Source of the DNA: Phaseolus vulgaris
Lineage: Eukaryota > Streptophyta > Magnoliopsida > Fabales > Fabaceae
Length of the DNA: 64,000 nucleotides
Direction of reading: 5' to 3'
Assembly: GCF_000499845.2 (NCBI RefSeq)
Contig: NC_023754.2
Location: 14,521,516-14,585,515, forward strand
A program made the position numbers and the translations under genes. Positions 10,404-22,656 of the stretch are shown piece after piece (position 1 is the first letter of the stretch; every line of letters begins with the position of its first letter). Below the pieces are notes generated by a model. The model was not told the DNA's origin. It was given only the letters and a program-made list of their open reading frames with translations, and did not search any database.

Positions 10404-10492
10404 TTCTCGTTCAAGCGAGATATTCTCACTTGAGCGAGAATGCTCTAGTAAAGTTTTCGAAAAATCGACACCTTTCTCACATAAGCGAGAAT
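10404..10492. repeat. Three imperfect palindromes of the TTCTCnnnnAGCGAGAA type
   Basis: Copies lie at about 10404-10420, 10423-10440 and 10474-10492, each pairing TTCTC with GAGAA around CTTRAGC-like centres. They sit between CACTA coding blocks, probably in an intron or a small insertion of about 10200-10560. Confidence 0.7.
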
Positions 10493-13400
10493 GTGTCAGA
10501 CAAATTGAGTCTTTTTTTATGTTTTATCAACAAGCCCATTTTCTTTTTATTGTTCTGTTTATATTTAGAAAACATTGTACTTGATAATTCATTGTTCCTT
10601 GTGGGATCGATATTCGTTCTTAGGGACAAATTATTACTTCTGACAACGTGGTGCACTTGCCATAGAAAGTCATCACAGCTACGAAATATTGTCGAATTCC
10701 AACTCGTTTTCCAACTGCACATACACAATTAGTGTGCTCAGGTTGTCCAATAGCTTTATGCAGTATATCTTGACGACCATGAGGTACAAAATTACCATGG
10801 GAGCTTTGTTCAACAAAGAAATCCTGCAAGAGTAAAAAATTATATAAGTTTTTAATATAATTAATACTTTAAAATAAATGCAAAAGTAGATGAAAATAAC
10901 TTACAATTTTTTCTAAGAGTATCTGTGATTGCTTAGAACTATATGTACCCGATTTTTTCTTTCAGACCATCTTCCATTTTTGGTGGCGGGTAGGTGGAGA
11001 TGGAGGTTCATTGACCCCTGTATCCATTTCAGAAGTAGTTGTCTGTCTCGATTTCTTCTTCTCATTTACCAAAGATTATTCAATCTTACGATACCCCGCA
11101 TGAGACATTAGGTGTGGGGTCACATTCTTGGATGTTATGTCTTGAGCTTTCTTCCCATGAACCTTTGATAAATGACATAAAAAAAGTGAATCAAATAATA
11201 TTAAATAATTAGTGTTATGATCAATAAATAAAATAATTAAGTAATTTCACTTACCGCTCACTTTTCAGATTTACGGCTTTCAATGAAAAGATGTCATGTC
11301 TCCTCGTCAATATTTGAGTACTTTGAACAAGGATTTTGGCCTCTATAAGGTACATAAATATATTTCGACATCAACTGTGTCTTAAAATGACGAAATTTAA
11401 TGGCGAATGAAGATAGAACCTTCGATCTCAGACTCTCCACATTAGGGATATCAAAATGTGTCTGCAAAAAAAAATACCATGAAATTAAAACTGATCAATT
11501 AATATTAAAAAGCAATATATGATAACAATAATAATGTATACATTACCAAGATATCCTCCTAGAGCATGGTTCAGTCGACCCCAATCACATGATCCCACGA
11601 ATGTGTCAATATAAAGATCCTCTCACGAGCAACGACTCCAAGATAGCTGTTGAAAGTATCAACATTAGGATGAGAAGCCACTCTGGTGCTAACATCAATG
11701 GTGATTGATGTCTTTTCACCACTAACACGTCTCAATGAGTAGAAGGAATTGGAGTCTAATCGTCATCCATATATGTGTTAAAATATTAGGTAACAAACAT
11801 TAGTTAAATTGCATCGAAAGAAATTCATATAAAACAAATACATAAGATATTATCACAAATATTTCATAATTCGTACATAGTGGGTTGAATGTTCATATGC
11901 ATATTCCCTCACTGTGGTATTTACGGGTTGCATGTACAACATCAACTACATCATCTTTATTCATTATCATTGGTGTAAATGAACGAGAGTCACCATTTTC
12001 AATATTAGACAAGTCATCATCAATAACATCTCATTGTTTTTTTGTGTGTAAAACAACATACCAATGTTCTGACGTAACATCGTTGACATAGAAAACCTGA
12101 GATGCTTCTTAAACCATTATAAATGGCTCATCCTGATAACCTATCTTTTGAAAGTCCACTAATGTGAATCCCAATTCATCAATTTTTACCACACTCTTAT
12201 TGTCAACCCATTTACACTTGAAAATTTGAACAAAAAACTTAGTATAGTCAACCTCCCATATCTCTTCTATAATACCATAGTATGTCATTGATCCAATTAC
12301 ATGATTTGTATACATCCATCTTAAGTACACTGGTTCACACAATCTAACCTGTCTTACTAGATGCACAACTAGATGAACCATGATGTCCAAAAAGGATGAA
12401 GGAAAAAAATCTCCAATTCACACATGATAATAACAATTTCATCTTCAAGTTCATCTAACTTTATTGGATTAATGACTTTACAACAAATTAAAGAGAAGAA
12501 GAAACACAAATTGGTTATGGTATGTCTAACATTTTTTGGTAAGATCTCGCAAATATCTACCGACAACAATTGTTGCATCAAGATGTGACAATCATGAGAC
12601 TTCAACCTAATTAGCTTCAAATCTTGCATTGATACTAGGCTCTTCACATTTGAGGAATGTCTTTGTGGCACTTTCACAACCTTTAGACTTTGAAAAAAAC
12701 TTATTTTTTTCATCTTTTGACATAGTGTAACAAGCTGAGGGCAAATATGTATGCTTACCCACCTACATTGGTGTCAACTTGCCTCATATGTTAATCTCAT
12801 TCAAATCTAAACGAGCATTTAGACCATCATTTGTCATCCCGTTAATGTTACAAAGTGTACAAATTAAAGTATCACACACATTCTTCTCAACATGCATTAC
12901 ATCTATAAAATGTTTGACTTCTAACTTCGACCAATACGAAAGATCAAAGAAGATTGATTTTTTCTTCCATGTGTTTGTCACAGATGACTTCTTTTTCGAC
13001 TTACCAAAGGTGTAGTCTATGTTATTTACCTTTTCATAAACCTCAACACCAATTAATGGAGTTGGTCGACTGCTAGTCTCTTAATGTCCAATAAAGGTTG
13101 TTTTCAACCTCTGATAAGGATGCTGAGTTATAAGAAACCTTTGATGCCGAATATATAATGTCTTTCTTCCATGTTTCAATTGTTGAGAAATGGTGTCTTC
13201 TTTGCATATTAGACACACTTTATGACCCTTAACACTATACTCTAATAAGTTACCATATGCCGAAAAGTCATTGATGGTGCAAAATAACATGACATGCATC
13301 TTGAAAGTTTCATTAGCAAATCCATCAAGTACTTCAACACCCTGATCTCACATTAACTTTAAATCTTCAATTAAGGGATTTAGATAAACATTTATGTCAT

Positions 13401-14380
13401 TTCCTGACTGTCTTGGACCGGATATCATCATAGACAACATCATGTATTTTCGCTTCATGCACAATCCAGGAGGTAAGTTGTAAATAACTAGTAAAACAGA
13501 CTGCGAACTTTGATTCGTACTCATATTACCAAACAAATTCATTCCTTCTGTGGCTAAACCAAGTTGAATATTTCTTGAATCTTTACCAAACTCGTCATAA
13601 AACTTCTTCCGTTGAATGGAATCAGCTGGGTGGCGGTACATGCCATCACATTTCCTCTCATTTATATGCCATCTAAGATTATTAACATCATTTGTGTTTG
13701 CAAAAAAATGCTCCATCCTTGGAATGATGGAAAGATACCACACCCTTCATTGGGGGTCCACGCTTTTCCATCTCTTCAATGGTATCATCGTCTTTTCGTT
13801 TCAACTTATAATGTGATAACCCACACCTCGGATAACTTTTCAACAATTCAAAAACCCTTCCTGTATAATATACAATCATTAGGACATGCATATATCTTTT
13901 TATACCCCATAACCTTTGGATAAAGAAACTTTTTGGCCTCATAATTACGATTAGTTAGAGTATTTCCCTCTGGAAGCACCTCCTTCAACAATTGAAGCAA
14001 TTTCGTGAAGCTTTTATCAATCCGTCCATTTATTGTCTTCAAATTCATCAATCTTAACATCGCCGACAACTGTGTGAAGTTAGTTGATCCTGAATACAGT
14101 GAAGTCTCTACATCGCTTGACATACTTCAATATACACGTGCTTCTACAAAAGACTCAGCTCCAACATCACAAATTATGTCCTCATCATATACTTCATGAT
14201 GTATTGCATCATTGATGGTGGACTAAACATATTCTTGGGATACGAACATAATTGGTAAATTTAATAATTCATCATACCATGTCCAGGTTGTATAAGATCA
14301 TAGAAATCCATCACATAGAAGGTGTTTCCTGATTTTGTAAACATTCAAACTCCTTTCATTCAAACAATTAACGCACAAAT

Positions 14381-15516
14381 TGATAGTTGTTATTTTGTTG
14401 TCCAATTAATATGATTCTAGCATAGACTTTTTTAACACTAGAGAGATGATAGTATAATTATGGTCATATGACCCCAAGTCGTCTCCCAACGAATCCAATA
14501 GTGAAATTAGTAAATTAGTGTTTAGAATATATATATATATGTAAGCAATAAAAGTTAACAATAATAACAATAATGATAAAAAAAGGAGTTGAGATAGTTG
14601 TGCAGAAAATATAAAAAAAATTAAAATAGAAAATAAAAAAAGCGATTGATCCTCAAGTTCTCCCACCATTGAATTCTTCACAGGTTCTCTAAAGATTAAT
14701 CATTTCTCAATCCTCCAACAGAGTTAAACCAAATTGAACATGCGCCAATTTGATTCAATTGAAACTCACCAATAAAGCATACATCTACTGATTTAATTAG
14801 TACTCACTTTGTTCCATATGTATACTCCATAGGAATGCTTACTTCCTCTCTCTTCAATCATGCACCCAAGAAATTAATTAGAACAATGTGAATTAACTAA
14901 GAAACCAAAGTTTAAGACAAGGAAGACTCTCAATCATGCGTTTAAGTACAACCTCTCACAAAAACTAGTTTTCCAGGAGATTAGAATATTAAAACAACTT
15001 CTATAGAGAATTAAAAAAGGAAACTTTTATTGACCAAAACCTCATAACTCAATGGGAAATTACAAAGGAATCAACCAAAAAGGTTTAGTCTTCCATGCGG
15101 AGGCAAAACAAAAGAATTGCAAAGAAGAAAAGAAATTAAGAAAACTCTATGAAGCTCTTTCTTTATCCTTAGTGCTTGTTTCCTTTTATAGGCTTTTCTA
15201 CTCCAAGATCTTAGGAAAATATTTCCAATTCTGTTTTTGAGATATTGTAAATTTTATTTTCTCTTTCTTCTCCTCATAATTTGTTTTCTGATTTGATTCA
15301 AGAAGCAATTTGGGCTTTTGCATATTTGGCCCATTCACAAAGGTAGTCACTTCCTTCATACCATTTACTCTAAAAACACAAAATTAACAAAAATAATAGT
15401 TAAGGCCAAATAAACCCAATTATATGAATATTAATTAAAACAATGAATTTCTTTATTATTATAGTCCAATAATCTATTATTAAAGCTATTGAGTGTGAAT
15501 AAATATATGCTCATCA
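14381..15516 (-). mobile_element. LTR of a Gypsy-like element, inserted in the CACTA transposase
   Basis: Read on the plus strand it begins TGATAGTTGT and ends TCATCA. A second copy lies at 40764-41846 and aligns over nearly its whole length. That copy has a primer-binding-type sequence at its low-coordinate side, so the LTR points to the minus strand. CACTA coding sequence abuts both ends and no internal region is present, so this is a solo LTR. I could not find a convincing 5-bp duplication (CAAAT on one side, TGGAC on the other). Confidence 0.8.
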
Positions 15517-15627
15517 TGGACACCTAAACTTTACTCCATCATGACCACTACTGTTGGCGTTATGTTGTGGATATTGTATAAATTCTTCTACTCCTCTTTC
15601 GTACTCATCACTTGTGTGAATTGACTT

Positions 15628-16809
15628 AATCCTGTTGAATAAGGTGCTTTGATGCCTCCAAATCTGTGCAGAAGACTTGAAGAAATTGTTGTTGTATTTG
15701 TGTGTGTGGTTTAATAGTTTTTTATTGTTAATTTACACCTTGTATTGATCCAAGCTCACTTAACTCTTTATCTCTTTCAAAAAAGAAATGTTTTCTAAAA
15801 AACTGAGAAATTTTAGTCAGTTGTTTTTCAAATCAACTAGTTGAAAAAGTTGTTACCCAAAGGTATTGAGGCTAAAGCAAGTTTTACAACTTGTTGAATT
15901 ATCGAAACAACTGGTTGTTTGACACTTAGTGATTTTCATAATGTTTTGGAAAAGTTTTGCTTTATTTTGTCTTTGTTGTCAAACTAAAACAACCGGTTAT
16001 TTCGATAAAACAATTGGTTGTTTTATTTGAAATATTCTTAACAGAAAACTTATTTCAATCTGTTGTTTTGGAAAACAATCTGTTGTTTTTATAACAGAAT
16101 TTCATTAAGAGGTTCAAACTGTTTGTAAATGATTCCAACTACTTTTGATTTATGATCTAACAGTTTTAACCACTTCCTTAAGTCTATATAAAGACTGTTT
16201 TATGATCTTTTCAAGTCTTTAAGATAAAGAGCTTATAAAATATGTTTTCAAGAGTATCAAAAGCTTTGGATCATCACTTGTGTGTGGAATAAGACTGAGT
16301 TTTTGTATACTTCAGTACCACTTCTTTGTAAAGCCTAGGTGTACTCTATTTCCTTCATTTCAAAACTGTAATTCTGTGTAATTTTGTGTAAGGTAGTTTC
16401 AGAAAGGAGTGGTGTGTGTTCTTGAGGTGTTCAAGAACATCACTCTTGGTATGTGTTTGTAATCTTGCTTTGATTACTTAATGAATTCTTAGTGGTTATT
16501 TGAGGATTGGATGTAGCTCTTGGTTAAAAGTGAACCAATATAAACCTCTTTGTGTGAATCTCTCTATCCCTTCTCTTATACATTGTTTTTAACATTGTTC
16601 TTTCTTTACTGGTATAAACAATATGTTATTTCGAGAAAACAATTGGTTGAATTTCTGTAAAGAACTATAAAACCAAACTTTTATCTAGTTGAACAGAAAA
16701 TCAATTGATTGATTTTTCAGAACTTTTCACTCTACTTCCAATCTTTGTGAAAATCTTGTGAAAACAATTCATACTCATTCTTGGTTTGGCCACGCATTCT
16801 AACAAATCC
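15628..16809 (+). mobile_element. Solo LTR (15633-16804) with AATCC target-site duplications
   Basis: The LTR starts TGTTGAATAAGG at 15633 and ends ATTCTAACA at 16804 (1,172 bp), with perfect AATCC repeats at 15628-15632 and 16805-16809. A TATA box (CTATATAAAG near 16184) gives plus orientation. It contains many copies of an AACNNGTTGTTT-type motif. It split the CACTA transposase after its sixth codon. No internal sequence remains, so it arose by LTR-LTR recombination. Confidence 0.92.
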
Positions 16810-16822
16810 AATCTCGATCCAT

Positions 16823-17679
16823 TATGTTTTGTAATGGTCATTGAGGTGTTCACTAATGTGTGTGAAATCTCAAGTTTTTATTATAAGTATGAACATATCC
16901 TATTGGAGAAGATTCACTTTTATTATAATAAAATCAAACATAACTTTAATCAACATTCCTTATATTTAATGAAATTTCGGCAGCATTTCACATTGGTATT
17001 TAGATGGCACGAAATGAAAGTGGTGACATGAAATCTCCACAATCAAATATGCACTCGAAGAACAACATGAAATGTTATAAACCAAAATTACGTAAAATGT
17101 ATGACATGTCAATTACAAGTTACGTACTAATGAACTAATAAAAAGTGATTACTCTCCTCAAACTGTCCACCTGAACAATTCAAGACTCAATACAATTATT
17201 GTCACTACAACCTCCTTTGCTTTTTAAAAAATGTTTAAAAAACTTACAATTGGAGGAGTAGCAAATAAATATATGTATTAAATCTCAATCGAGAAACTAA
17301 GGGTCTCCCATACGGGAAATAATTGTCAAGGGTCGAACACCTCCAGACTCAATACCAACACGTATCAAAGAATTATAAATATACATGCAATATAAAATTA
17401 ACAAATTTAATCATACATACAATTCAATAGAAAATATTAATTATAAATAATAAATTATTAAATTATTTATGAAACACTATTACTCTAATTACAATCTAAC
17501 TAATTAATAATTTTATAATAATAATTAACATAATATAAAATGACGAGCACGGTGGTGGCAACAACGACACACACAATGGTGAGGAAAATAGACAGACAAG
17601 AACCTAAAGCAATGGACCGAGTGGAAGAATGAGTAATGAGGGTGGGGGAAGAACATACAAAGGCAATGAGTTAAAGAGA
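16823..17679. other. CACTA 5' untranslated region upstream of TNP2
   Basis: AT-rich sequence between the transposase ATG and the subterminal repeats. No gene or RNA is seen. Confidence 0.4.
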
Positions 17680-18031
17680 GTTGAAGAGAACGAAGACAAT
17701 GAGAACGAAAATGAAAGTGACGGGCTTCGGATTAGGGTAAATAATAGACGTATAGATGACAGTTCTTAAGTAAAATCGTCGTCTATACCTAAACACATTG
17801 CAATATACAACAATTTTCGTAAAATCATTGTATATTTTACAAATACACGACGATTCCACCCAACAATCACTGTCTATTTTCTCAATAATTGAAATATACA
17901 ACAATTTTACGAGAAACCGTCATCAATACCTTCGTTTTAATTTAAAAAATGTCACTGTGTTTTAATGGACAACATTTAGCAATAAAATCGGTGTATATTA
18001 GTTATCGTAAATGGGCTTTTATGCACTAGTG
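17680..18031 (-). repeat. CACTA terminus and subterminal repeats
   Basis: The outermost 8 bp, CACTAGTG (18024-18031), are self-complementary. Inward, on the minus strand, there are several variants of (A)GACGACGATTTTAC and ATACAA(C/T)GATTTTACG. Such arrays bind the element-encoded TNPA-type protein in characterised CACTA elements. Confidence 0.72.
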
Positions 18032-18479
18032 TAATTTTTTCATTTAGTTCATTGAATTTTACACTTAGGTTTAATGTGTTAGTATAATAGGTTTTTTGAT
18101 ATTAAGATGTTTTTTAATAAAATTTTAAGAAATTGTATATTTGTGTGTGTTGCACATTACTTATGAAGAGTGTATACAATTTTGATGACTTTTAAGAATA
18201 ATGAAACAATTCATCTCACGTTGATTGAATTAAGAGTGAATCTACTTAATTTTTTTTATCGTTACCATGTTGAATATTACTTTTTTCATTTTGTGGTATA
18301 TGTTTATTTAAAATGGCATCTTAAATTATATTATTAAGTGATTCAAGAAAAAGTAATTGAAGCTAATTGAATTTTTTTAAAAAAAAACTTTTGTAATAAT
18401 TTAACTCGCTTTTTGATATTTTTATATGTAAAAGCCTTTTTTTATAAGTTTAGGGAAGAAAATTCAAGTTAGGATCTCT
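18032..18479. other. AT-rich spacer
   Basis: I see no gene, RNA or defined repeat. Confidence 0.5.
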
Positions 18480-20560
18480 TTATTGTTGGAGTTATACACA
18501 ATAGAACATTTAAGACACAAGTGCCTAGACGATATAATGTAACCCCATAGTTACACCCTATTTTTCAATCTCTATCTCCCCATAACATCTCATTTCCTTT
18601 CTCTGTAGCTTTTCTAACTCCGAATCTCATCTATTTTAGAATGTGATCGCACCTTGCAATAACTGAGGAATCAATGATCAATTCTATCGATTAGAATTTC
18701 AAATAGAGTAAGTTTCTATTTACCTCAAGATCCTTAGTTTCAATTTTTCTTTAGAATTTGGTCATCAAGCTTAATGGAGTCAGTTGAGAAAAGTGATTCT
18801 CCCAACTTGTTTATCATATACTAAAATTTGACTATATTTAGATAACTTGGTGTATGTTCCCAAGTTTTGTATAACATTTCCGACTTAGACTTATGAAAAT
18901 TGCTTTGGAGATAAGTTCTTGATGTAAGGGAAGCTACTTGTATGTTTCATATAATTTTAGAACAATTACTTTAAAGCGGGAATTACTCTATAAAGTAGAG
19001 TTATGCAGGTTAGATTGGAAAGCTAAATACACTAATTTGATTTAGGTTTGATGGGTGAGTGAGTTTTAAACTGAAAATGGTTGTATGATATCATATTGGA
19101 GTTGGATTGCTGCATTTGATGTTTGTACTGATTGAAATGGTCTTAAATAAAACTTTAGAAATATATTTGAACTATTGAAAAAGTTTTATTTCTGGTTTAA
19201 ATCAGGAATTAAGTCTAGAAGTTCTGTCAAATCCGCTTAGCACAAGCCTAAGCGAATTAAGGGAGATATTTTGGCTATTTTCTGCCCCAAATTTGCTTAG
19301 CACCTAAGCTTTGGGCTTGGGTGAATGCCTAATTCACTTAGCACATCTCAAATCCGCTAAACATATTTTTCATGCACCCAAGTAGATAAAAATTGTTGAT
19401 TTAAGGGTGCTCTCGACCTCAAATACACTTAACAAAATTTATTTGTGCTAAGTGAATTTGGGCTACAATTTTTAGGGTGGTTTCAGCCCCAAATTTGCTC
19501 AACAAAAATTCCCTACACTAAGCGGATTTCCCTTAGGCTTAAGCCTCAACTTCATGGAATTGAGCCATTTTGACAACATATGTCATTTTTATTAAGCTAC
19601 ATTTTTTTTTTTGTTTCTTTTCTATAGGTGTGAAATTGAATTAAATCTTCTGAAAATTTATCATTTTGTAAATTGTAATTGTTTTTGGATGTTGGAAAAG
19701 TTTTTAGTGTTATGTGATTGAATGATATTGTATGATGAAAATTATATGAAATTGATGTCATGCATTTCATATAATGTATGAGATGTTGTTTGATGACACA
19801 TTAAGTATGAAAGGTCTATGTTTTAACAGATATACTCTAGTTTCACTGATGATCTAAGTCATATAAACTAATGTATCAGGTGGTGAGAAGTTGAAGAGGG
19901 AGTTCATACACACCGTGACCAGTGTAGACACACTATATTAAATGTTTGGACTTGCCATATCCTAAAGGTGTTGATTAGATGTTAATATCTTGTAAGGGCA
20001 TACTTAATGATTCATTGAGAAGATGATAGATCCGTATGCAATCAGTATGATTAAAATGAAATCAAGGTATTGTGAATGAAAATGAATCTATATGTAGTTA
20101 GTATGATTGAAAACGAAATTAAATGAAAATGATTGTGATTGAAAAATGGATCTATGTGTAGATCTTATGAATGATTAATCTAAATTTTTCTTTTTGCTTG
20201 TATTGAGTATGTTATGAAATTTTGTTTTTACTACGTACATGAGTAGTTGTTGATGCAGGTGCAAGAATGTCTCTAAGGATTTAGGATTTTATTTTAAGCT
20301 TTGTATTGTAAATATTTGTATTTATATAAGTTCAAATCATGTTTGAAAAACTCCAAGCTTGTAACGAACCCTGTAGAACCTGTATTGTAATAGTTAGATC
20401 TATTTTAGAGGTGTTGCCCAGATTTGAATAAATTTGGAAAAATGTATCTAGAAGAGAAACAAGAATAAAATTTGGGACTAATTGGGAATGAAGATATATG
20501 CTTAATATTTTGAAACAAGATAAATGAAACATTTGATAATTGTAAAAAGAAATATCATGA
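18480..20560 (+). mobile_element. Probable long LTR or leader of a decayed Gypsy (chromovirus-like) element
   Basis: The stretch resembles long chromovirus LTRs of dicots in style: a GTAAC...TTACACCCT start region near 18540, a dense array of CGCTTAGC-like motifs (19219-19520), and GATGCAGGTGCAAG near 20250. A Gypsy pol remnant lies downstream on the same strand. Exact ends and a second LTR were not found. Confidence 0.4.
19219..19520. repeat. Array of about nine CGCTTAGC-like motifs in both orientations
   Basis: Variants of AATCCGCTTAGCAC occur near 19222, 19278, 19324, 19343, 19415 and 19484. Inverted forms (CTAAGCGAATT, CTAAGTGAATTT, CTAAGCGGATTT) occur near 19240, 19439 and 19510. Spacing is irregular. 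Confidence 0.75.
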
Positions 20561-20769
20561 GGCAGATTTTGAATATTATTTTGTGTGAGAAAAGGAAGAT
20601 TATAAAAGAGACTTCAGAGGAAGAAAGAAGGGAACTTCTGGATCGTGTTTAAAAAGTATAAAATTTTATGTGTGTTGAGTGTCCAATGATTATATATGAA
20701 CAGAGGTACAATATCAATATGATTTGTATACTTCTGAAGGATTTGAAGGTTATCTTGAGAATTGATTGA

Positions 20770-21250
20770 TTATTTATTAATTATATCCTTATAGACTATG
20801 GCCAGAAGAAATTGATTTCCCCTAAATTAGAAAGAAAGCAAGTCATTTCAGCTCAACAATTTGAAAGGGAAGTACAAGTAGGTGCAAAATGTTTTATGTT
20901 TTTTGCTTATGATATAGATGCTGATAACTCACAAAAAGATATGTTTGTAGTTCAGGAGTTTATGAAGGTATTTCCTGATGAGACTTCCACCTAAAGGAGA
21001 GGTAGAGTTTGCAATAGATCTAATTCTCGAAGGAAGTCTTGTGTCTGTTGCTTCATACAAAATGACATTAATTAGCTAAGTTGAAGAAGTAGTTAGAAAA
21101 TTTATTGGAGAAATAATTTATTTGATCTAGCGTTTCTCTAATGGAAACTCTAGTGTTATTAGTGAAGAAGAATGATAATTCATCTTGTAGATGCGTAGAT
21201 TACGCATATAGATATGGTCAATATTAGATTAAATCAATATTAGATCGTAT
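20770..21250 (+). pseudogene. Gypsy polyprotein remnant before and into the reverse transcriptase
   Basis: The frame at 20812-20990 (QEFMKVFPDET) matches the segment just before Gypsy RT (...EFPEVFPEE). Downstream in shifting frames come EVEFAIDLI, a block like ...SVS...VLLVKK, and RCVDYA near 21195, like the conserved CVDYR. Stops and frameshifts are frequent. Confidence 0.6.
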
Positions 21251-22020
21251 GAATGTAAGTTTCAAATGATACTATTGAGTTAAATATTTTTGAGTTAAAT
21301 ATTTTTGGAATTAATGTTTGATGATTCATAAAATTTATGTTTTCTTTTAGATAAAAGTAAGTTAGAAATGAGAGTAAACAATTCTTCAAGCATTTAAACC
21401 TAATAAAGAATTAAATTTTAGTATTTATTTTGTAAAGAAACTATTTTTTAGTTTTGAATGTAATATAGTTTAGATTTAAGTAAATATTTGAAGAATATAT
21501 ATTAGAACCTCTTTATTCTTGCAGGATATAAATTATATTCATACATGTAAAGCATATAACAGATCATAATAGTATAGTTTTACAATTTTGATTCGTTTCG
21601 GATATACCAACATCAAATTAAATTGAGCTACACAATTTAACAAAAGAAAATGAGTCCAATTATTGTATTTTTTTAAAAAAAGTTTGTTTTTGGATTTTAA
21701 TTATTTTTGGACCAGTTTGAATTTAAACACTCCTATTAGAATAAATTAAAGTAATAAAAAATATTTTATAAATATTAAAATCACTTCAAGTTAGAGATAT
21801 AAGATTAGAAGTTAACAAATTAATATATTATATATTGAATATTAATACTTTCATTAAAATAATACTGTTTATTATTCCTGTATTAACTATTTCCATCCCA
21901 CCCTTTCATCTTCTTTCTTGAATGATAGGGTATAAATGCAAAACCCTCTTTTACAAATATGACCCCAAATAAACTCATTATTCTCATATTTGGCGTCGTT
22001 GCTGCATTCTGTAAAAAACC
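21251..22020. other. AT-rich spacer and upstream region of the chaperone gene
   Basis: No other gene is seen. The TCTCTCTCT tract at about 22051-22069, just beyond, probably belongs to the 5' leader of the next gene. Confidence 0.45.
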
Positions 22021-22029
22021 CTGCTTCGT

Positions 22030-22656
22030 GCCATTGAAATAAAGTGAAGATTTCTCTCTCTCTCTCTCTTCGTATTCCATCTTCGTCACCACTCGCACTA
22101 TGCAATCCCAAATTCTTCTTGATTCTACAACCCGTAAGGTATATTCCTTTCTTCGTTTCTCTTTAATTCAGATTGCCTCAATCCACTTTTTGTTAGCTTA
22201 TGTTGCTTCTTGTTACATTCATAGCATTGCCCTCTTTCACCCCCTCAATTTTTTCTTGAAGCGGAGGAAAATTCAGCTGAAAAATAGCATTTTTACTAAT
22301 GGGGTTGGCACAAATTGTTGGTGCCCCTTCCCCGCTTCATCATTTTCCTTCCCGGCGCCCCCCTCCCTTTACTTTTGTTCCTGCTTGTTGGACCTGATGG
22401 AAAATCTAAGGAATTATTAAGAATAGAGGGTGTTTAGTTTGTTAGTGTTTTCATTTTTTTTTTTCATTTTGATGATAAAAATTTATGATTTTTCTATACC
22501 TTGTGTTTTCTTTTGCAGTGATTTGTGGTGGAGCCTAGGTTTCTGGGCTTGTTTTTCGGAATCTTGTGAAGTTTTGGATTTGGGGGGGTGTTGGTTGAGT
22601 AGAGTGGGTGAATTGGATTGGACTAATTGGTTGAAGTTTGGTGCAAGTGAGTTGAG
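22030..22656 (+). other. Likely 5' UTR of the chaperone gene with an intron
   Basis: A pyrimidine-rich leader ending ...CCCGTAAG near 22138 is followed by GTATATTCC. An acceptor TTTTGCAG ends at 22518, leaving 22519-22656 as leader next to the ATG. Exact borders need transcripts. Confidence 0.5.

Larger units (their letters stand above)
8400..11790 (-). pseudogene. CACTA second protein: Transposase_24-like region, C-terminal domain and Ulp1/C48-like cysteine protease
   Basis: Broken exons in order. At 11780-11570 a segment contains FNSYLGVVAR, as in CACTA-associated proteins. At 11340-11260 KYSNIDEET precedes a GTAAGT donor. At 10830-10620 GRQDILHKAIGQPEH matches a conserved block. At 10120-9960 lies a Glu/Gln-rich coiled coil. 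At 9928-9653 a DUF8039-like block contains VPLPLD and WSRHLI. Below 9100 come protease parts: YGFL near 9035, GHW near 8840 (His region) and PGGDECGYYVM near 8480-8450 (catalytic Cys). Intron borders with GTAAGT donors are visible near 9645, 9330 and 9160. In-frame stops show decay. Whether it was a separate gene or fused to TNP2 cannot be told. Confidence 0.72.
11880..16822 (-). pseudogene. CACTA TNP2-type transposase, interrupted
   Basis: The start ATG is at 16822-16820. The first codons give MDRDWI, then a solo LTR interrupts, and the frame resumes at 15627 with SDEYERGVEEF, as in Transpos_assoc domains. A Gypsy LTR (15516-14381) splits that domain again, and CVNC...HLLCDGFL follows. Next come the TNP2 core: CPNDC and YPRCGLSHYK (13930-13800), LRWH and DGMYRHPAD (13690-13620), CMKRKYMM (13470-13440), HVEKNVCD (12890-12870), then a DUF4218-like stretch (12713-12370) and a DUF4216-like stretch with CKWVDN and DELGFTLVD (12230-12150). 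The end near 11885 is approximate. Several stops and frameshifts separate these blocks, so it is inactive. Confidence 0.85.
7519..18031 (-). mobile_element. Degenerate CACTA (En/Spm) transposon with nested LTR insertions
   Basis: The right terminus read on the minus strand begins CACTAGTGCATAAAAGCC at 18031, a typical CACTA end. The strand then carries subterminal repeats, a TNP2-type transposase (start 16822) and a second protein with Transposase_24-like and Ulp1-like parts (down to about 8400). I did not find the matching left terminus; the left limit is placed at the plastid/TA block and is uncertain. The three bases after the right end are TAA, but no matching copy could be assigned on the left. 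Stops, frameshifts and two LTR insertions (14381-15516 and 15633-16804) make the element non-autonomous. Confidence 0.82.

Noticed and set aside
10349..10732. Plus-strand frame of 127 codons
   Set aside because: It crosses the TTCTC palindromes and is antisense to a CACTA coding block (10829-10620). No domain is seen.
14381..15516. Five-base target duplication around the Gypsy LTR
   Set aside because: The flanks CAAAT and TGGAC do not match, so I call the LTR from its paired copy only.
22100..22420. Plus-strand frame of 106 codons before the chaperone gene
   Set aside because: It spans the probable 5' UTR splice donor near 22139 and is mostly intron.
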